Shown piece after piece: positions 1 to 8,575 of a stretch of DNA of 64,000 nt (within the stretch, counting starts at the first letter, position 1; each line of letters starts with the position of its first letter). The position numbers and the translations under genes were made by a program. The DNA comes from Vibrio algivorus (GTDB lineage: Bacteria > Pseudomonadota > Gammaproteobacteria > Enterobacterales > Vibrionaceae), in contig NZ_AP018678.1 of the NCBI RefSeq assembly GCF_002218005.2, positions 992,001 to 1,056,000 on the forward strand. The letters run 5' to 3'. The notes under the pieces are model-generated. The model was given only the letters and a program-made list of their open reading frames with translations, made no database searches and was not told the origin of the DNA.

Positions 1-15
1 TCACTTGGGTATAAA
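1..15. repeat. end of dispersed TACCCAAGT/ACTTGGGTA repeat
   Basis: The window opens with ACTTGGGTATAA, the right end of the palindromic repeat found intergenically at about ten other places here. Only this end is visible. Confidence 0.6.
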
Positions 16-81
16 CCTTGTAAAAAGTAAGAGATTATATTTTTTGGTGGTAGAATGAAGTAAATTTTACAGAGTTGAACC

Positions 82-1194
82 ATGAACAAAGTTTTTCAAT
101 CTTTATCTGAACAGATGCGTATTACCGATCATGATATCGAACGCAGAAAAGTTTTTATGTCATTTACTAATAAGGACGTTTCTATACTGAAAGAGGCCAG
201 TTCATGGATTACCTCCTTTATTCCAGAAATTGTTCGTCAGTTTTATGTGTTGCAGACAGGGATTCCTGAAATAGCATTGATTATTGGTGACCGGGAAACT
301 TTAAATAACTTGCATAAAAGTATGCAAGTGTATGTGTGCGAGTTGTTTGAAGGGGAATATGATTTAACTTATGTCGAGAAACGCTTACGAATCGGTAAAG
401 TTCATCATCGTATTGGCGTTAGCCCAAAGCTGTATTTATCTGGCATCAATCAACTTCAATTATTACTTGAAGATATTATTGACGGCAATGCTGAAGAAAA
501 TGGTATGAACGCCAAAGATCTTAAGCGAGCAGTTCGTAAGTTAATGTATTTTGATAACCAATTTGTTTTTGATACCTATATATCGTCTTTGCAATTGGAA
601 GTTGAATCAGTCAATCATCAGTTAGAAGACTATGCATCACGCCTAGAAGATACGGTTGCTGAGCGTACTAGAGAGTTAACGGAATTATCACAAAAAGATC
701 CTTTAACGAATTTGTATAATCAACGTGCCTTTTATGAACATTTAGAGAAAGGAATGTCTCAAGTAGAGCGCGTTGGTGGTGCTTATTCCCTTCTTTATAT
801 CGATGTGAATAAATTTAAAGCGATCAATGACATCAAAGGTCATAAAGTTGGTGATGAAATTTTAATTGCAGTTTCTAAGGCTATTTCATCGACTATTCGG
901 AAGCAAGAAACGGCAGCACGTTATGGTGGTGATGAGTTTTGTATTTTATTACCGAATACCAAGGCAGAAAATCTAAGTTTCTACTGTGAACGTTTATTTG
1001 ATGCTTTTGATAAAATGAAGCCATTGGATGTCACGTTAAGCGTAGGTGGGGCAGAGATGTCACCAGCCGCTGGTTACAATATTGATGACTTGATTATTCG
1101 TGCTGATAAGCAAATGTATCTAGCGAAACAAAAAGCGCATACAACCGGTAAACATCAATTAAGAGTTGAAATTAAAACTTTAGAACAGGTATAA
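82..1194 (+). CDS. globin-coupled diguanylate cyclase (GGDEF)
   Basis: Cytoplasmic haem-sensor enzyme that would make c-di-GMP from two GTP. Residues about 10-165 form a sensor-globin domain; the IGKVHHRIGVSPKLYL stretch carries the likely proximal haem histidine (H108/H109). A short coiled coil (about 168-200) leads to a GGDEF domain with an intact RYGGDEF active site near residue 282. The inhibitory site upstream reads RKQE instead of RxxD, so product inhibition may be weakened. No EAL domain is present, so it should be a synthase only. It stands alone and ends at a clear terminator. Domain calls are from visible motifs; the sensed gas (O2 in relatives) is inferred. Confidence 0.88.
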   Translation: MNKVFQSLSEQMRITDHDIERRKVFMSFTNKDVSILKEASSWITSFIPEIVRQFYVLQTGIPEIALIIGDRETLNNLHKSMQVYVCELFEGEYDLTYVEKRLRIGKVHHRIGVSPKLYLSGINQLQLLLEDIIDGNAEENGMNAKDLKRAVRKLMYFDNQFVFDTYISSLQLEVESVNHQLEDYASRLEDTVAERTRELTELSQKDPLTNLYNQRAFYEHLEKGMSQVERVGGAYSLLYIDVNKFKAINDIKGHKVGDEILIAVSKAISSTIRKQETAARYGGDEFCILLPNTKAENLSFYCERLFDAFDKMKPLDVTLSVGGAEMSPAAGYNIDDLIIRADKQMYLAKQKAHTTGKHQLRVEIKTLEQV

Positions 1195-1296
1195 ATATTC
1201 CAATGTTACACTAATCAAAAAGTTATAACGCAGTTATCGAGCCTTTTAACAAGCAAGAATGAATAAATAATTAATGTAATTGGTATTATTACTTCG

Positions 1297-1328
1297 AAGC
1301 CAGAGCAAGTGAGTTGCTCTGGCTTTTT
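1297..1328 (+). terminator. rho-independent terminator
   Basis: A 12-bp stem AAGCCAGAGCAA/TTGCTCTGGCTT with a 5-nt loop is followed by a T run. It closes the cyclase gene and lies tail-to-tail with the minus-strand transporter, which it may also serve. Confidence 0.85.
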
Positions 1329-1346
1329 TGTTTTGGTGCGGAATGT

Positions 1347-2545
1347 TTAGAGTGACTTTGCTCCGCCATCTTGAACTTTTAAGATGGTTAAAAAAGCGAG
1401 AGCGGTGAGGATCAAAGAAGCCCAAAATACGGCTTGGAAACTATAAATGTCAGCAATAATACCGGCAAAAACACCTCCTAACACGCCTCCTGTTTTAATC
1501 GCATTAGAATATAATGTTGTGATTTGCCCCATCTTTTTAGGTTTTAAATCTTGGAAGTAGGAAATCCCGAGCGCTGCGGTCACGCCAATAAAAATACCGT
1601 TGAGAAATTGCAATAATACAAATCCGATATAGCTAGTATTTACAATGATACCGATATAAAACAGGCTACCCGCAAGTACGGCTGCTGAAATGATGTTCTT
1701 TTTGCCAAAACGCAGTGCATAACGACCAGATAGTAACATTATTGGGATCTCGATAAAGGCTGCGGTTCCCATCATTAAACCAGCAGCCGATGAATCTAAA
1801 TCCATCTCATGAGTTATGTATAACGGCATACTAATGATGTACATGTTGTTGGCGCAATACATAAATACGAATGACAGAGCCAACAGCAAAATATTTTTAT
1901 CACGCCAAATCGAGTCACTAGGGTCAAATTGGTTATGTTTCGGGGTAGGCTCAATTTGTGGCAAAGTAAAATGAGCGACTAAGCATAAAATAATAAACAT
2001 GCTGGCGGCGAGTAAGAATAATTGGGTAAAGCCTATTCCCGTTGCAATAAAAAACGCAATCGGTGGCCCAATTACCCAACCGAGAGATATCTGCGCTCTG
2101 AGTAGTGAGCTAAAAGTCTCGGATGTGTGCGTTTTTCGGTCTAAAATTTCTCTGGCAAGTGCAAATACTTGAGGAATAGAAGCGGAAGTTGTACTAACAA
2201 AAATGGCTGATGTCGCTAATAAAACCCAGTAGTTACGGTTAAATGCAAAGACAATAAACCCTATCGCTCCCATTATATTACAGATCAGAATGAGTTTTTT
2301 CGGTCTACTCCTTGATCTGACCACCAACCAATCACTTGGCTTACCAATACCCCTGAAATCGTCATGACCATGAAAAAGACCCCGATGAGAAAAGGGCGAG
2401 CGCCGACTTCCTCTGAGATAAACAAACTCATAGTAGGCATGGTAAATGCCCCCGCAATCCCGACAAAAAAGCAGGTAAACAGCAAGGATACTGACGTTTG
2501 ATCAGGTTGATTCCCTGGAAATAGGGAATAGAACATTTTTTTCAT
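1347..2545 (-). pseudogene. SetA/SetB-like sugar efflux MFS transporter, split by a -1 frameshift
   Basis: Inner-membrane major facilitator protein, like the sugar efflux (Set) family. The first 86 codons (2545 to 2288) encode the first helices and end GWWSDQGVDRKNSF-stop. The rest (to 1347) continues in the -1 frame from LILIC and holds about ten more helices. Together they give one normal-length transporter of about 400 residues. The break is at A AAA AAC, where one more A would restore the frame. It may be a decayed gene, a homopolymer sequencing error, or programmed frameshifting; see the separate site entry. The ATG in front of the second part (2327) lies in the overlap and is probably not a real start. 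Confidence 0.75.
2294..2313 (-). other. possible -1 ribosomal frameshift site
   Basis: On the minus strand the heptamer AAAAAAC (2294-2300) is phased as A AAA AAC in the upstream frame, a classical -1 slippery sequence. A Shine-Dalgarno-like AAGGAG (2308-2313) lies 7 nt upstream, where such elements stimulate -1 slippage in dnaX. Slipping would continue directly into the downstream transporter frame. Confidence 0.4.
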
Positions 2546-2745
2546 AAGGCTCTAAAGAAAGGTATGGGAAATTAGATAAGTGCATGATAGCAAAGCGATG
2601 ATTGAATAATAACCACTAGTTGATGTTTTGTTGAAAATTAATACTGTTGGCTATACGTATTGTAAAGAATGTGAATATCAAGACTAGAATTTATTAATGG
2701 AAGTCTCATAATGGAATTAAGCATTTGATTGGAGCAAAAAAATTT

Positions 2746-4290
2746 ATGGATGAAAATAATACACCGCTGTTAAATTTACGAACACTTACTCCTGACGATT
2801 ATGAAGAGCTGGCAGCCTTAATGGATCTTGTCTTTCCAGATGTAGGTGGTGCTTGGCCAGAGTCGACCATTATGGATTTAGTGACCCAATTTCCTGATGG
2901 GCAAATCTGTATTGAAGATAGTGGAAAGATGATTGGTGCGGCGCTGACGATGAAAGTGGATTATAGCCGCTTTAGTTTGCCGCATAAAAACAGCGACCTA
3001 GTTAATGCGAATGATGTTGTTCAGCATAACCCTAAAGGTGATGCGATATATGGCTTGGATGTTTTTGTGCACCCAGATTACCGAGGCTTACGTTTAGGTC
3101 GTCGTTTATATGAAGCTCGTAAAGAGATGTGCCGCGCGAATAACTTAAAAGCGATTCTGACTGGTGGCCGCATTCCAGGCTTTAAACAATATTCCGAACA
3201 AATGAGAGTCAGTGAGTATATCGATAAGGTCAAGCGTCAAGAGATCCATGACCCAATCCTGTCTTTCCAGCTTTCTAATGATTTTGATATTAAGCGCTTA
3301 ATGCGTGGTTATTTACCTGAAGATGATAAATCACAAGGCTATGGCACGTTGCTTGAGTGGGATAATATCTTTTATGAAGAAGAAGCAGATTCTATTCATG
3401 GAACGGAAAAAAGTATTGTTCGTATAGGGGTAGTACAGTGGCAAATGCGTCATGTGATGTCTCTAGATGATCTCGTTAATCAAGCTGAATTCTTTATTAC
3501 TTCTCTTGCAAATTACCAGTCTGATTTTGCCTTATTCCCCGAGTTTTTCAGTGCTCCGCTAATGGGACTAGCACCTGATCTGCGTTCTGTAGAAGCGATG
3601 CGCTACTTGAGCGAATACTCTGATGAAATTATTCAGCGTTTTTCTCACTTAGCTGTCACTTATAACATCAATATCATTGCTGGTAGCTTACCGATTCAGC
3701 AAGACGGAAAGATGTACAACGTTGCATACATGTTACACCGTGACGGAAGTATCGAAGAGCAATATAAAATACACATTACCCCACATGAAGAATGGGACTG
3801 GGTCATTGAAGGTGGCGATAAAGTTAAGGTGATTGAAACTGATGCCGGTAAAGTGGGTATTTTGATTTGCTACGATGTGGAATTCCCAGAATTAGGTCGT
3901 ATGTTAGCAGAACAAGGTGTACAAATTCTGTTTGTTCCATTTTGGACAGATACTAAAAATGGTTATTTGAGAGTACGTATTTGTGCTCAAGCACGAGCGA
4001 TTGAAAACGAATGCTACGTTGCGATCAGCGGTAGTGTCGGTAACTTACCGCGTGTGGATAATGTGGATATTCAATATGCCCAATCGGCAGTATTTTCACC
4101 TTCGGATGTCTATTTCCCACATGACGCAATCATTGCAGAAGCCGATCCTAATACCGAAATGATGATCTATGCCGATGTTGATTTATCAAAACTTAAATTG
4201 CTGCATAGTGAAGGTTCGGTGACTAACTTAAAACACCGCCGCCCTGAGCTTTATCAATTTTCTCCTGTGAATGAGACAAGAAAAAAGTAA
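2746..4290 (+). CDS. GNAT acetyltransferase-nitrilase fusion
   Basis: Two-domain cytoplasmic enzyme. Residues about 10-200 are a GNAT N-acetyltransferase with the acetyl-CoA loop in VHPDYRGLRLGRRLYEAR. Residues about 225-500 are a carbon-nitrogen hydrolase with the full catalytic triad: Glu in LFPEFFS, Lys in YKIHITPHE and Cys in ILICYDVEFPE. This fused architecture is a known conserved family in gammaproteobacteria; its substrate is not established. A TTG at 2725 is in frame, but the ATG at 2746 is preferred because GGAG (2731-2734) lies 11 nt upstream. It appears to be monocistronic. Confidence 0.88.
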   Translation: MDENNTPLLNLRTLTPDDYEELAALMDLVFPDVGGAWPESTIMDLVTQFPDGQICIEDSGKMIGAALTMKVDYSRFSLPHKNSDLVNANDVVQHNPKGDAIYGLDVFVHPDYRGLRLGRRLYEARKEMCRANNLKAILTGGRIPGFKQYSEQMRVSEYIDKVKRQEIHDPILSFQLSNDFDIKRLMRGYLPEDDKSQGYGTLLEWDNIFYEEEADSIHGTEKSIVRIGVVQWQMRHVMSLDDLVNQAEFFITSLANYQSDFALFPEFFSAPLMGLAPDLRSVEAMRYLSEYSDEIIQRFSHLAVTYNINIIAGSLPIQQDGKMYNVAYMLHRDGSIEEQYKIHITPHEEWDWVIEGGDKVKVIETDAGKVGILICYDVEFPELGRMLAEQGVQILFVPFWTDTKNGYLRVRICAQARAIENECYVAISGSVGNLPRVDNVDIQYAQSAVFSPSDVYFPHDAIIAEADPNTEMMIYADVDLSKLKLLHSEGSVTNLKHRRPELYQFSPVNETRKK

Positions 4291-4302
4291 ATTAATATGC
4301 CT

Positions 4303-4567
4303 ATACCCAAGTAACTTCAAGGTGCGAGTTTCAGCAAGAATAAAACAAGCTTTAGGCAAGACAAATTGGACATGATCATAGCTATTCTATCTCTGTTCAA
4401 TTTAACGCAGCATAAAGCTTGTTTTAACTTGCCCTTCGGGAGCTTCATCCACACCTTTATACTGCGTCAGATTGATTTGAAAGGTGCCTACATTCCTTCG
4501 TCAATCTTCCTTGTCTAAAGGTGTGGATGATAGCTCTGAATTCTGCATCTTGAAGTCACTTGGGTAT
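4303..4567. repeat. long form of the TACCCAAGT palindromic repeat
   Basis: The segment starts ATACCCAAGTAACTTCAAGG and ends CTTGAAGTCACTTGGGTAT, an imperfect terminal inverted repeat. The about 220 bp between contain further inverted pieces (the CAAGCTT arms and AAGGTGTGGATGA). It has no ORF and fills most of the gap before the CBS gene, resembling a MITE-like or REP-like element. Confidence 0.65.
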
Positions 4568-4708
4568 GGGTTTAAGCCAATGGAATCCGAGAGCCGGATC
4601 ACCCATTGGCATAATCTATTAATGAAATTGCTTAAATCCATTTAGTAAAATCAAGAAATTAGACGATACTCAAGTAATTAGAATGATAACAATCTCAAGG
4701 AGTACTTT

Positions 4709-5125
4709 ATGCCATCATTAAAAGTTCGAGATTATATGCGCCCTAGAGCGGTCACTTTTACCGTTGATATGTCGTTGTCTACGGCATTGGATAAAGTATT
4801 GAACGCGATTAATATCGGTGGTCCAGTGGTTAACGATAGAAATGAAGTTGTGGGCTTTTTGTCTGAACAAGACTTACTCAACCGATTGGTTCAAGTGAGT
4901 TACCATTGCCAAGATACTCATGTGGTTGGCGATTGTATGAGAACGGAACCTTTGACTATTAGCCCTGAAATGTCAGTGATTGAACTGGCTAATATGATGC
5001 AAGAAGGTAAGCCTAAAGTGTATCCAGTTGTCGAAAACAAAAAGCTAGTGGGTATTATTTCTCGTCGTGAGGTATTAAAAGCGGTGAGTGATAATTTAGA
5101 TAATTGTTTTAAGCATCCAGTCTGA
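4709..5125 (+). CDS. tandem CBS-domain protein
   Basis: A 138-residue soluble protein made almost wholly of two CBS motifs (about 5-65 and 75-130), which together form a Bateman module that usually binds adenine nucleotides. Typical pieces are VRDYMRPRAVTFTVDMSL, GGPVVNDRNEVVGFLSEQDLL and YPVVENKKLVGIISRREVL. There is no attached enzyme or channel domain, so it is a stand-alone regulator of unknown partner. CAAGGAG precedes the ATG. It ends at its own terminator, before udp. Confidence 0.9.
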   Translation: MPSLKVRDYMRPRAVTFTVDMSLSTALDKVLNAINIGGPVVNDRNEVVGFLSEQDLLNRLVQVSYHCQDTHVVGDCMRTEPLTISPEMSVIELANMMQEGKPKVYPVVENKKLVGIISRREVLKAVSDNLDNCFKHPV

Positions 5126-5151
5126 TTTCTTATCAAATAGAATTTTCAGCG

Positions 5152-5179
5152 AGGTCGCATGTAAAGTGCGACCTTTTTT
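5152..5179 (+). terminator. rho-independent terminator
   Basis: An 8-bp stem AGGTCGCA/TGCGACCT followed by a T run closes the CBS-protein transcript and insulates it from the udp control region. Confidence 0.85.
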
Positions 5180-5200
5180 AATATCAAGATCTGGATATCG

Positions 5201-5302
5201 TGTGATGCAAATCGTTTTTTCATGATTAATTTTAATTATGTTTCATTGCTGATGTGATTGATATCACTTATTTGTTGGGTATTCTCGATTAGAGTAGCGG
5301 CA
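5201..5302 (+). promoter_or_regulatory. udp control region with two CRP-type sites
   Basis: TGTGATTGATATCACT (5253-5268) matches the CRP consensus TGTGA-N6-TCACA with one change. A second, weaker copy, TGTGATGCAAATCGTT, lies at 5201-5216. They are 52 bp apart, the same spacing as the two CRP sites of the E. coli udp promoter. A -10-like TAGAGT (5290-5295) would put the start near 5302, centring the proximal site near -41.5 (class II). Binding, and CytR bridging as in E. coli, are inferred. Confidence 0.65.
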
Positions 5303-5353
5303 ATGATTTTTTAGTTATTAATAAAACTTTCTAGTAAAAGTAAGGAGCACATT

Positions 5354-6124
5354 GTGGCACCAACAGATACTCAAAATGTTTTTCACTTAGGTGTAAATAA
5401 GCAAGACCTTAATGGCGCAACATTAGCGATTATTCCTGGCGATCCAGCTCGCGTTGAAAAAATTGCTAATTTAATGGATGAGCCAGAGTTTTTAGCCAGC
5501 CACCGTGAATATACCGTGTTCCGCGCCAAACTAGATGGTAAGTCAGTGGTGGTGTGTTCTACTGGTATTGGTGGCCCTTCAACCTCGATTGCGGTGGAAG
5601 AATTAGCTCAATTAGGGGTTCGTACTTTCTTGCGTGTCGGTACTACTGGCGCAATCCAACCGCACCTTCATGTCGGTGATATGATTGTGACTACTGGCTC
5701 GGTTCGCCTTGATGGTGCTAGCTTGCATTTCGCTCCGATGGAATTTCCAGCAGTTGCTGATTTTGATGTAGCAACCGCAATGAAACAAGCCGCGATTGAT
5801 TCAGGTTGTACGGTTCATACCGGCGTTACTGCATCAAGTGACACTTTCTACCCAGGTCAAGAGCGTTACGATACATTCACTGGTCGTGTTGTTTCTCGAT
5901 TCCAAGGCTCAATGAAAGAGTGGCAGGAAATGGGGGTATTAAACTTTGAGATGGAATCAGCCACGTTGTTAACCATGTGCGCAAGCTCAGGTTTGAAAGC
6001 GGGTTGTGTTGCGGGTGTGATTGTAAACCGTAGCCAAGATGAAATTCCAGATCATGAGAAGCTAAAACAAGCAGAAATTAACTCTATTAAAGTGGTCGTA
6101 GAAGCGGCGAGAAAAATGCTGTAA
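5354..6124 (+). CDS. udp: uridine phosphorylase
   Basis: Cytoplasmic pyrimidine salvage enzyme that splits uridine with phosphate into uracil and ribose-1-phosphate. The 256 residues match the family length. [28 protein letters not shown] and FEMESATLL mark the phosphate, active-site and ribose regions of the NP-I phosphorylase fold. The start is GTG, with TAAGGAG 6 nt upstream. The upstream region carries two CRP-type sites, fitting catabolite control of nucleoside use. Confidence 0.95.
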   Translation: MAPTDTQNVFHLGVNKQDLNGATLAIIPGDPARVEKIANLMDEPEFLASHREYTVFRAKLDGKSVVVCSTGIGGPSTSIAVEELAQLGVRTFLRVGTTGAIQPHLHVGDMIVTTGSVRLDGASLHFAPMEFPAVADFDVATAMKQAAIDSGCTVHTGVTASSDTFYPGQERYDTFTGRVVSRFQGSMKEWQEMGVLNFEMESATLLTMCASSGLKAGCVAGVIVNRSQDEIPDHEKLKQAEINSIKVVVEAARKML

Positions 6125-6141
6125 ATCGTTTTGATTTGAAC

Positions 6142-6215
6142 CTATACCCAAGTTACTTGGGTATAAAAACTAGCCCAGATAGACAAGTGTAAAATGAGTC
6201 TATCTGGGCTTTTTA
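6142..6215 (+). terminator. short palindromic repeat followed by udp terminator
   Basis: TACCCAAGTTACTTGGGTA (6144-6162) is a minimal, perfect copy of the dispersed repeat. Directly after it a 13-bp stem AGCCCAGATAGAC/GTCTATCTGGGCT (6172-6184/6198-6210) with a T run forms the terminator. Confidence 0.85.
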
Positions 6216-6448
6216 TACAATTTGGATACCATAATAATTTAAAATTCCCCGTCATTCCGAGGAGCCTAGGCGACATCAGGAATCTCCCACAGCGTGTTGA
6301 TATTTAAGACGGCATTGAGACTCAAATCGAGTTTGGAGATCTTGAATTCGCTCCTTCATCACTCTCCAAGATGACAGTTCAACTAACTCGATCAATTATT
6401 TATTGGAATCGGCATTATTATATAAAAGTTACTTGAATATAGGCCGTA
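6216..6448. repeat. intergenic repeat-like segment without gene
   Basis: The gap between convergent udp and the CARF-nuclease gene has no plausible ORF. It holds CCCCGTCATTCCGAGGAG...GGAATCTCCCACAG and, further on, CTCTCCAAGATGACAG, forming a loose inverted arrangement like other genomic repeat elements. The assignment is by appearance only. Confidence 0.35.
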
Positions 6449-7612
6449 TTATAACTTTTCTATTTGTCCACCGGCTTCATTAAACCAAGTAGTTAAGTGG
6501 GTTTTTAAATCTTTTAATTCTTCTGGGCCAATTAACGCTAAACCTAAGTCTTGGGCACGAGAAATATCGTTATGACGTAATGGTCGGAAACTTACCAACA
6601 TCGCGCGTGCTTGCAGCCCACCAAGCAAGTCACGTAATGACTCCAGTTTATACAGCGTGTCATCACCATCATCACGCATGCCCTTGGTTTTACATTCGAT
6701 GATATGCAGTTTGTTATTGACCACAGTGGCAACATCCAATTCATTACGAACTTCTCTACCCGCACTCTCACGATAAACTTGCACGTTTAATGAATGGTCT
6801 TGAATGGTAGGCAGTTCATCTTGTATTTCTCGTACTGTGTTGTGTACAAGGTTTTCTAACCACTCACCATTGGAGAAGCGTCTTGCATCTTCGTTGAAAA
6901 ACTCAAGAATCCCATTTTGATAAGTGGCAAGTTGAATATCGACTAAATCAGAAATGAGCCAATCAAGTTCTTTATAGCCTTGTTGTTTCTCGGTAAGCGC
7001 AACATCAAGTTTTTGTTCTTTACGGCATGTGGTGGCTAAGTAGTTTAATGTGGCAAGGCCTGGGCCCAATTCTAATGCGTTACTTGCCCAGCGTTTGCCT
7101 AATTCATGCAGTTTTGCATCTAAAGGGGCAGGGATCTCATGTGTTGGAAACTCACTACGAGCACCAAAAATAGTGAGGTAGTCACTGATACGAATATGAT
7201 CTTGAACTTGCTGTTCGGGCTTATCATCTGGGTAAAGCCAGCATTGACTATCACTGAAAGGTTCGACTACGAAAATGGGCCAATTATAGCTGCGAATTAC
7301 TTCATAAACAGATAAGAGTCGATGTCGTAATCCGCAACTGGCATTTAAGTAAACTTGCTCATTTCGACTTTTTAACTGCTCGGCTAACTGTTTAATTTTT
7401 TGTTTGATCGCTGACGTATAAATAGTACCGGGGATTTCGAAAAACTCAGAGCCAATACCACGAAACTCAAGTACTTGATTCAGCCTTTGATACATTTCTC
7501 GTTGAGCATCATCACCGATGAATACCATGTGAGTACATTCAGAACGGTTATCTAAAAGAGGGGTAATTAAACGAACAGGGTCTTGATCTATGATTCCAAT
7601 ATGAACCGCCAT
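6449..7612 (-). CDS. DUF1887 CARF-domain nuclease (VC1899 family)
   Basis: Homologue of the VC1899 family (DUF1887), related to the cyclic-oligoadenylate-activated nucleases Card1/Can2 of type III CRISPR immunity. Residues about 1-150 form a Rossmann-like CARF sensor. The C-terminal half holds a PD-(D/E)XK nuclease core with NELDVATV and, after a turn, HIIECKTKG, giving the acidic and ECK residues. The start at 7612 (MAVHIGII) is chosen over the longer 7666 because AAGGAA sits upstream. It is about 387 residues, normal for the family. No cas gene or CRISPR is visible in this window, so the activating signal is unknown. Confidence 0.8.
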   Translation of the reverse strand: MAVHIGIIDQDPVRLITPLLDNRSECTHMVFIGDDAQREMYQRLNQVLEFRGIGSEFFEIPGTIYTSAIKQKIKQLAEQLKSRNEQVYLNASCGLRHRLLSVYEVIRSYNWPIFVVEPFSDSQCWLYPDDKPEQQVQDHIRISDYLTIFGARSEFPTHEIPAPLDAKLHELGKRWASNALELGPGLATLNYLATTCRKEQKLDVALTEKQQGYKELDWLISDLVDIQLATYQNGILEFFNEDARRFSNGEWLENLVHNTVREIQDELPTIQDHSLNVQVYRESAGREVRNELDVATVVNNKLHIIECKTKGMRDDGDDTLYKLESLRDLLGGLQARAMLVSFRPLRHNDISRAQDLGLALIGPEELKDLKTHLTTWFNEAGGQIEKL

Positions 7613-7666
7613 GGTTATTCCTTTGTAGCGTATGTCGCTAATTGTTGTTACTAGTGAAATCAACAA

Positions 7667-8167
7667 CTAACCTTTACTGTACTAGACATAAGATAGGTAA
7701 GTAGTCGAACTGTTGTGGGCCTATAGAATCACATTGAAAATGGAGTAACGAAAAGATGTCGTGTTCTAGAGGCGACTTTTATATCTGTGACCTCAAGGTG
7801 CGAGTTTTAACTTGCTCTTGGGGAGCTTCATCTTGAGGTTACTTAGATATAATATGTAGCTGAATTTTAACAATAACAAGTATTAACCTTATTTATTGTC
7901 ACACCCAGCTGATGTCTACTTGAGTATAAATCTTCTATCGCCACTGATTAACTAGACTATAAAAAGGGTAGGAAGTTCCCAACAGTAAGGTTTTTCACTT
8001 GAAATATCAGTTGCCTAAATCTCTCAGTAAGTAGAGAAAATATTGTTATATCACTAGGGTTAGCGCATACTTAGACATTCGAGGCACTTCAAGGTGATAG
8101 CGTTGTATTTGGCATCTTGAGGATACTCAAATTAACTCATTAAGCACGATGGCAATAGGAGATTAAA
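7667..8167. other. long intergenic region with degenerate repeats
   Basis: About 500 bp without a convincing gene separate the divergent CARF-nuclease and hinT genes. It holds two decayed copies of the dispersed palindromic repeat (about 7788-7860, CTCAAGGTGCGAG...CATCTTGAGG; and about 8088-8133, CACTTCAAGGTGATAG...GGCATCTTGAGG). Promoters for both genes must lie here, but none stands out. Confidence 0.5.
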
Positions 8168-8518
8168 ATGGCTGAAGAAACAATATTTACTAAGATCATT
8201 AATAAAGAAATCCCTTCCGATATGTTGTATCAAGATGATTTAGTCACTGCTTTTCGTGATATTAGCCCAAGAGCGCCAAGCCATATTTTAATTATTCCTA
8301 ATAAGTTAATTCCAACAACTAATGATGTTGAAGAAGAAGATGAACTGGTGATGGGCCGTTTATTTACTGTTGCTAAGAAACTAGCCAAACAAGAAGGTAT
8401 TGCTGAAAATGGTTACCGCTTAATTGTGAATTGTAATGCTCATGGTGGGCAAGAGGTGTATCACATCCACATGCACTTAGTCGGTGGTGAGCCATTAGGT
8501 CCGATGTTAGTGAGTTAA
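8168..8518 (+). CDS. hinT: HIT family purine nucleoside phosphoramidase
   Basis: Small cytoplasmic hydrolase of adenosine 5'-phosphoramidates. The 116 residues contain the histidine triad in [10 protein letters not shown] plus the N-terminal [18 protein letters not shown] characteristic of HinT. AATAGGAG precedes the ATG. It leads the conserved block ending at ndh, as in E. coli. Confidence 0.95.
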   Translation: MAEETIFTKIINKEIPSDMLYQDDLVTAFRDISPRAPSHILIIPNKLIPTTNDVEEEDELVMGRLFTVAKKLAKQEGIAENGYRLIVNCNAHGGQEVYHIHMHLVGGEPLGPMLVS

Positions 8519-8575
8519 CCCCCGAAATAATGAATCCAGTTCTTAGGCGTGAAAGCGAACTGAATAACCGTAAAC

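Noticed and set aside
2285..2327. Separate start of the second transporter part at 2327
   Set aside because: The ATG lies in the overlap just upstream of the slippery site and lacks a ribosome site; the part is a frame-shifted continuation.
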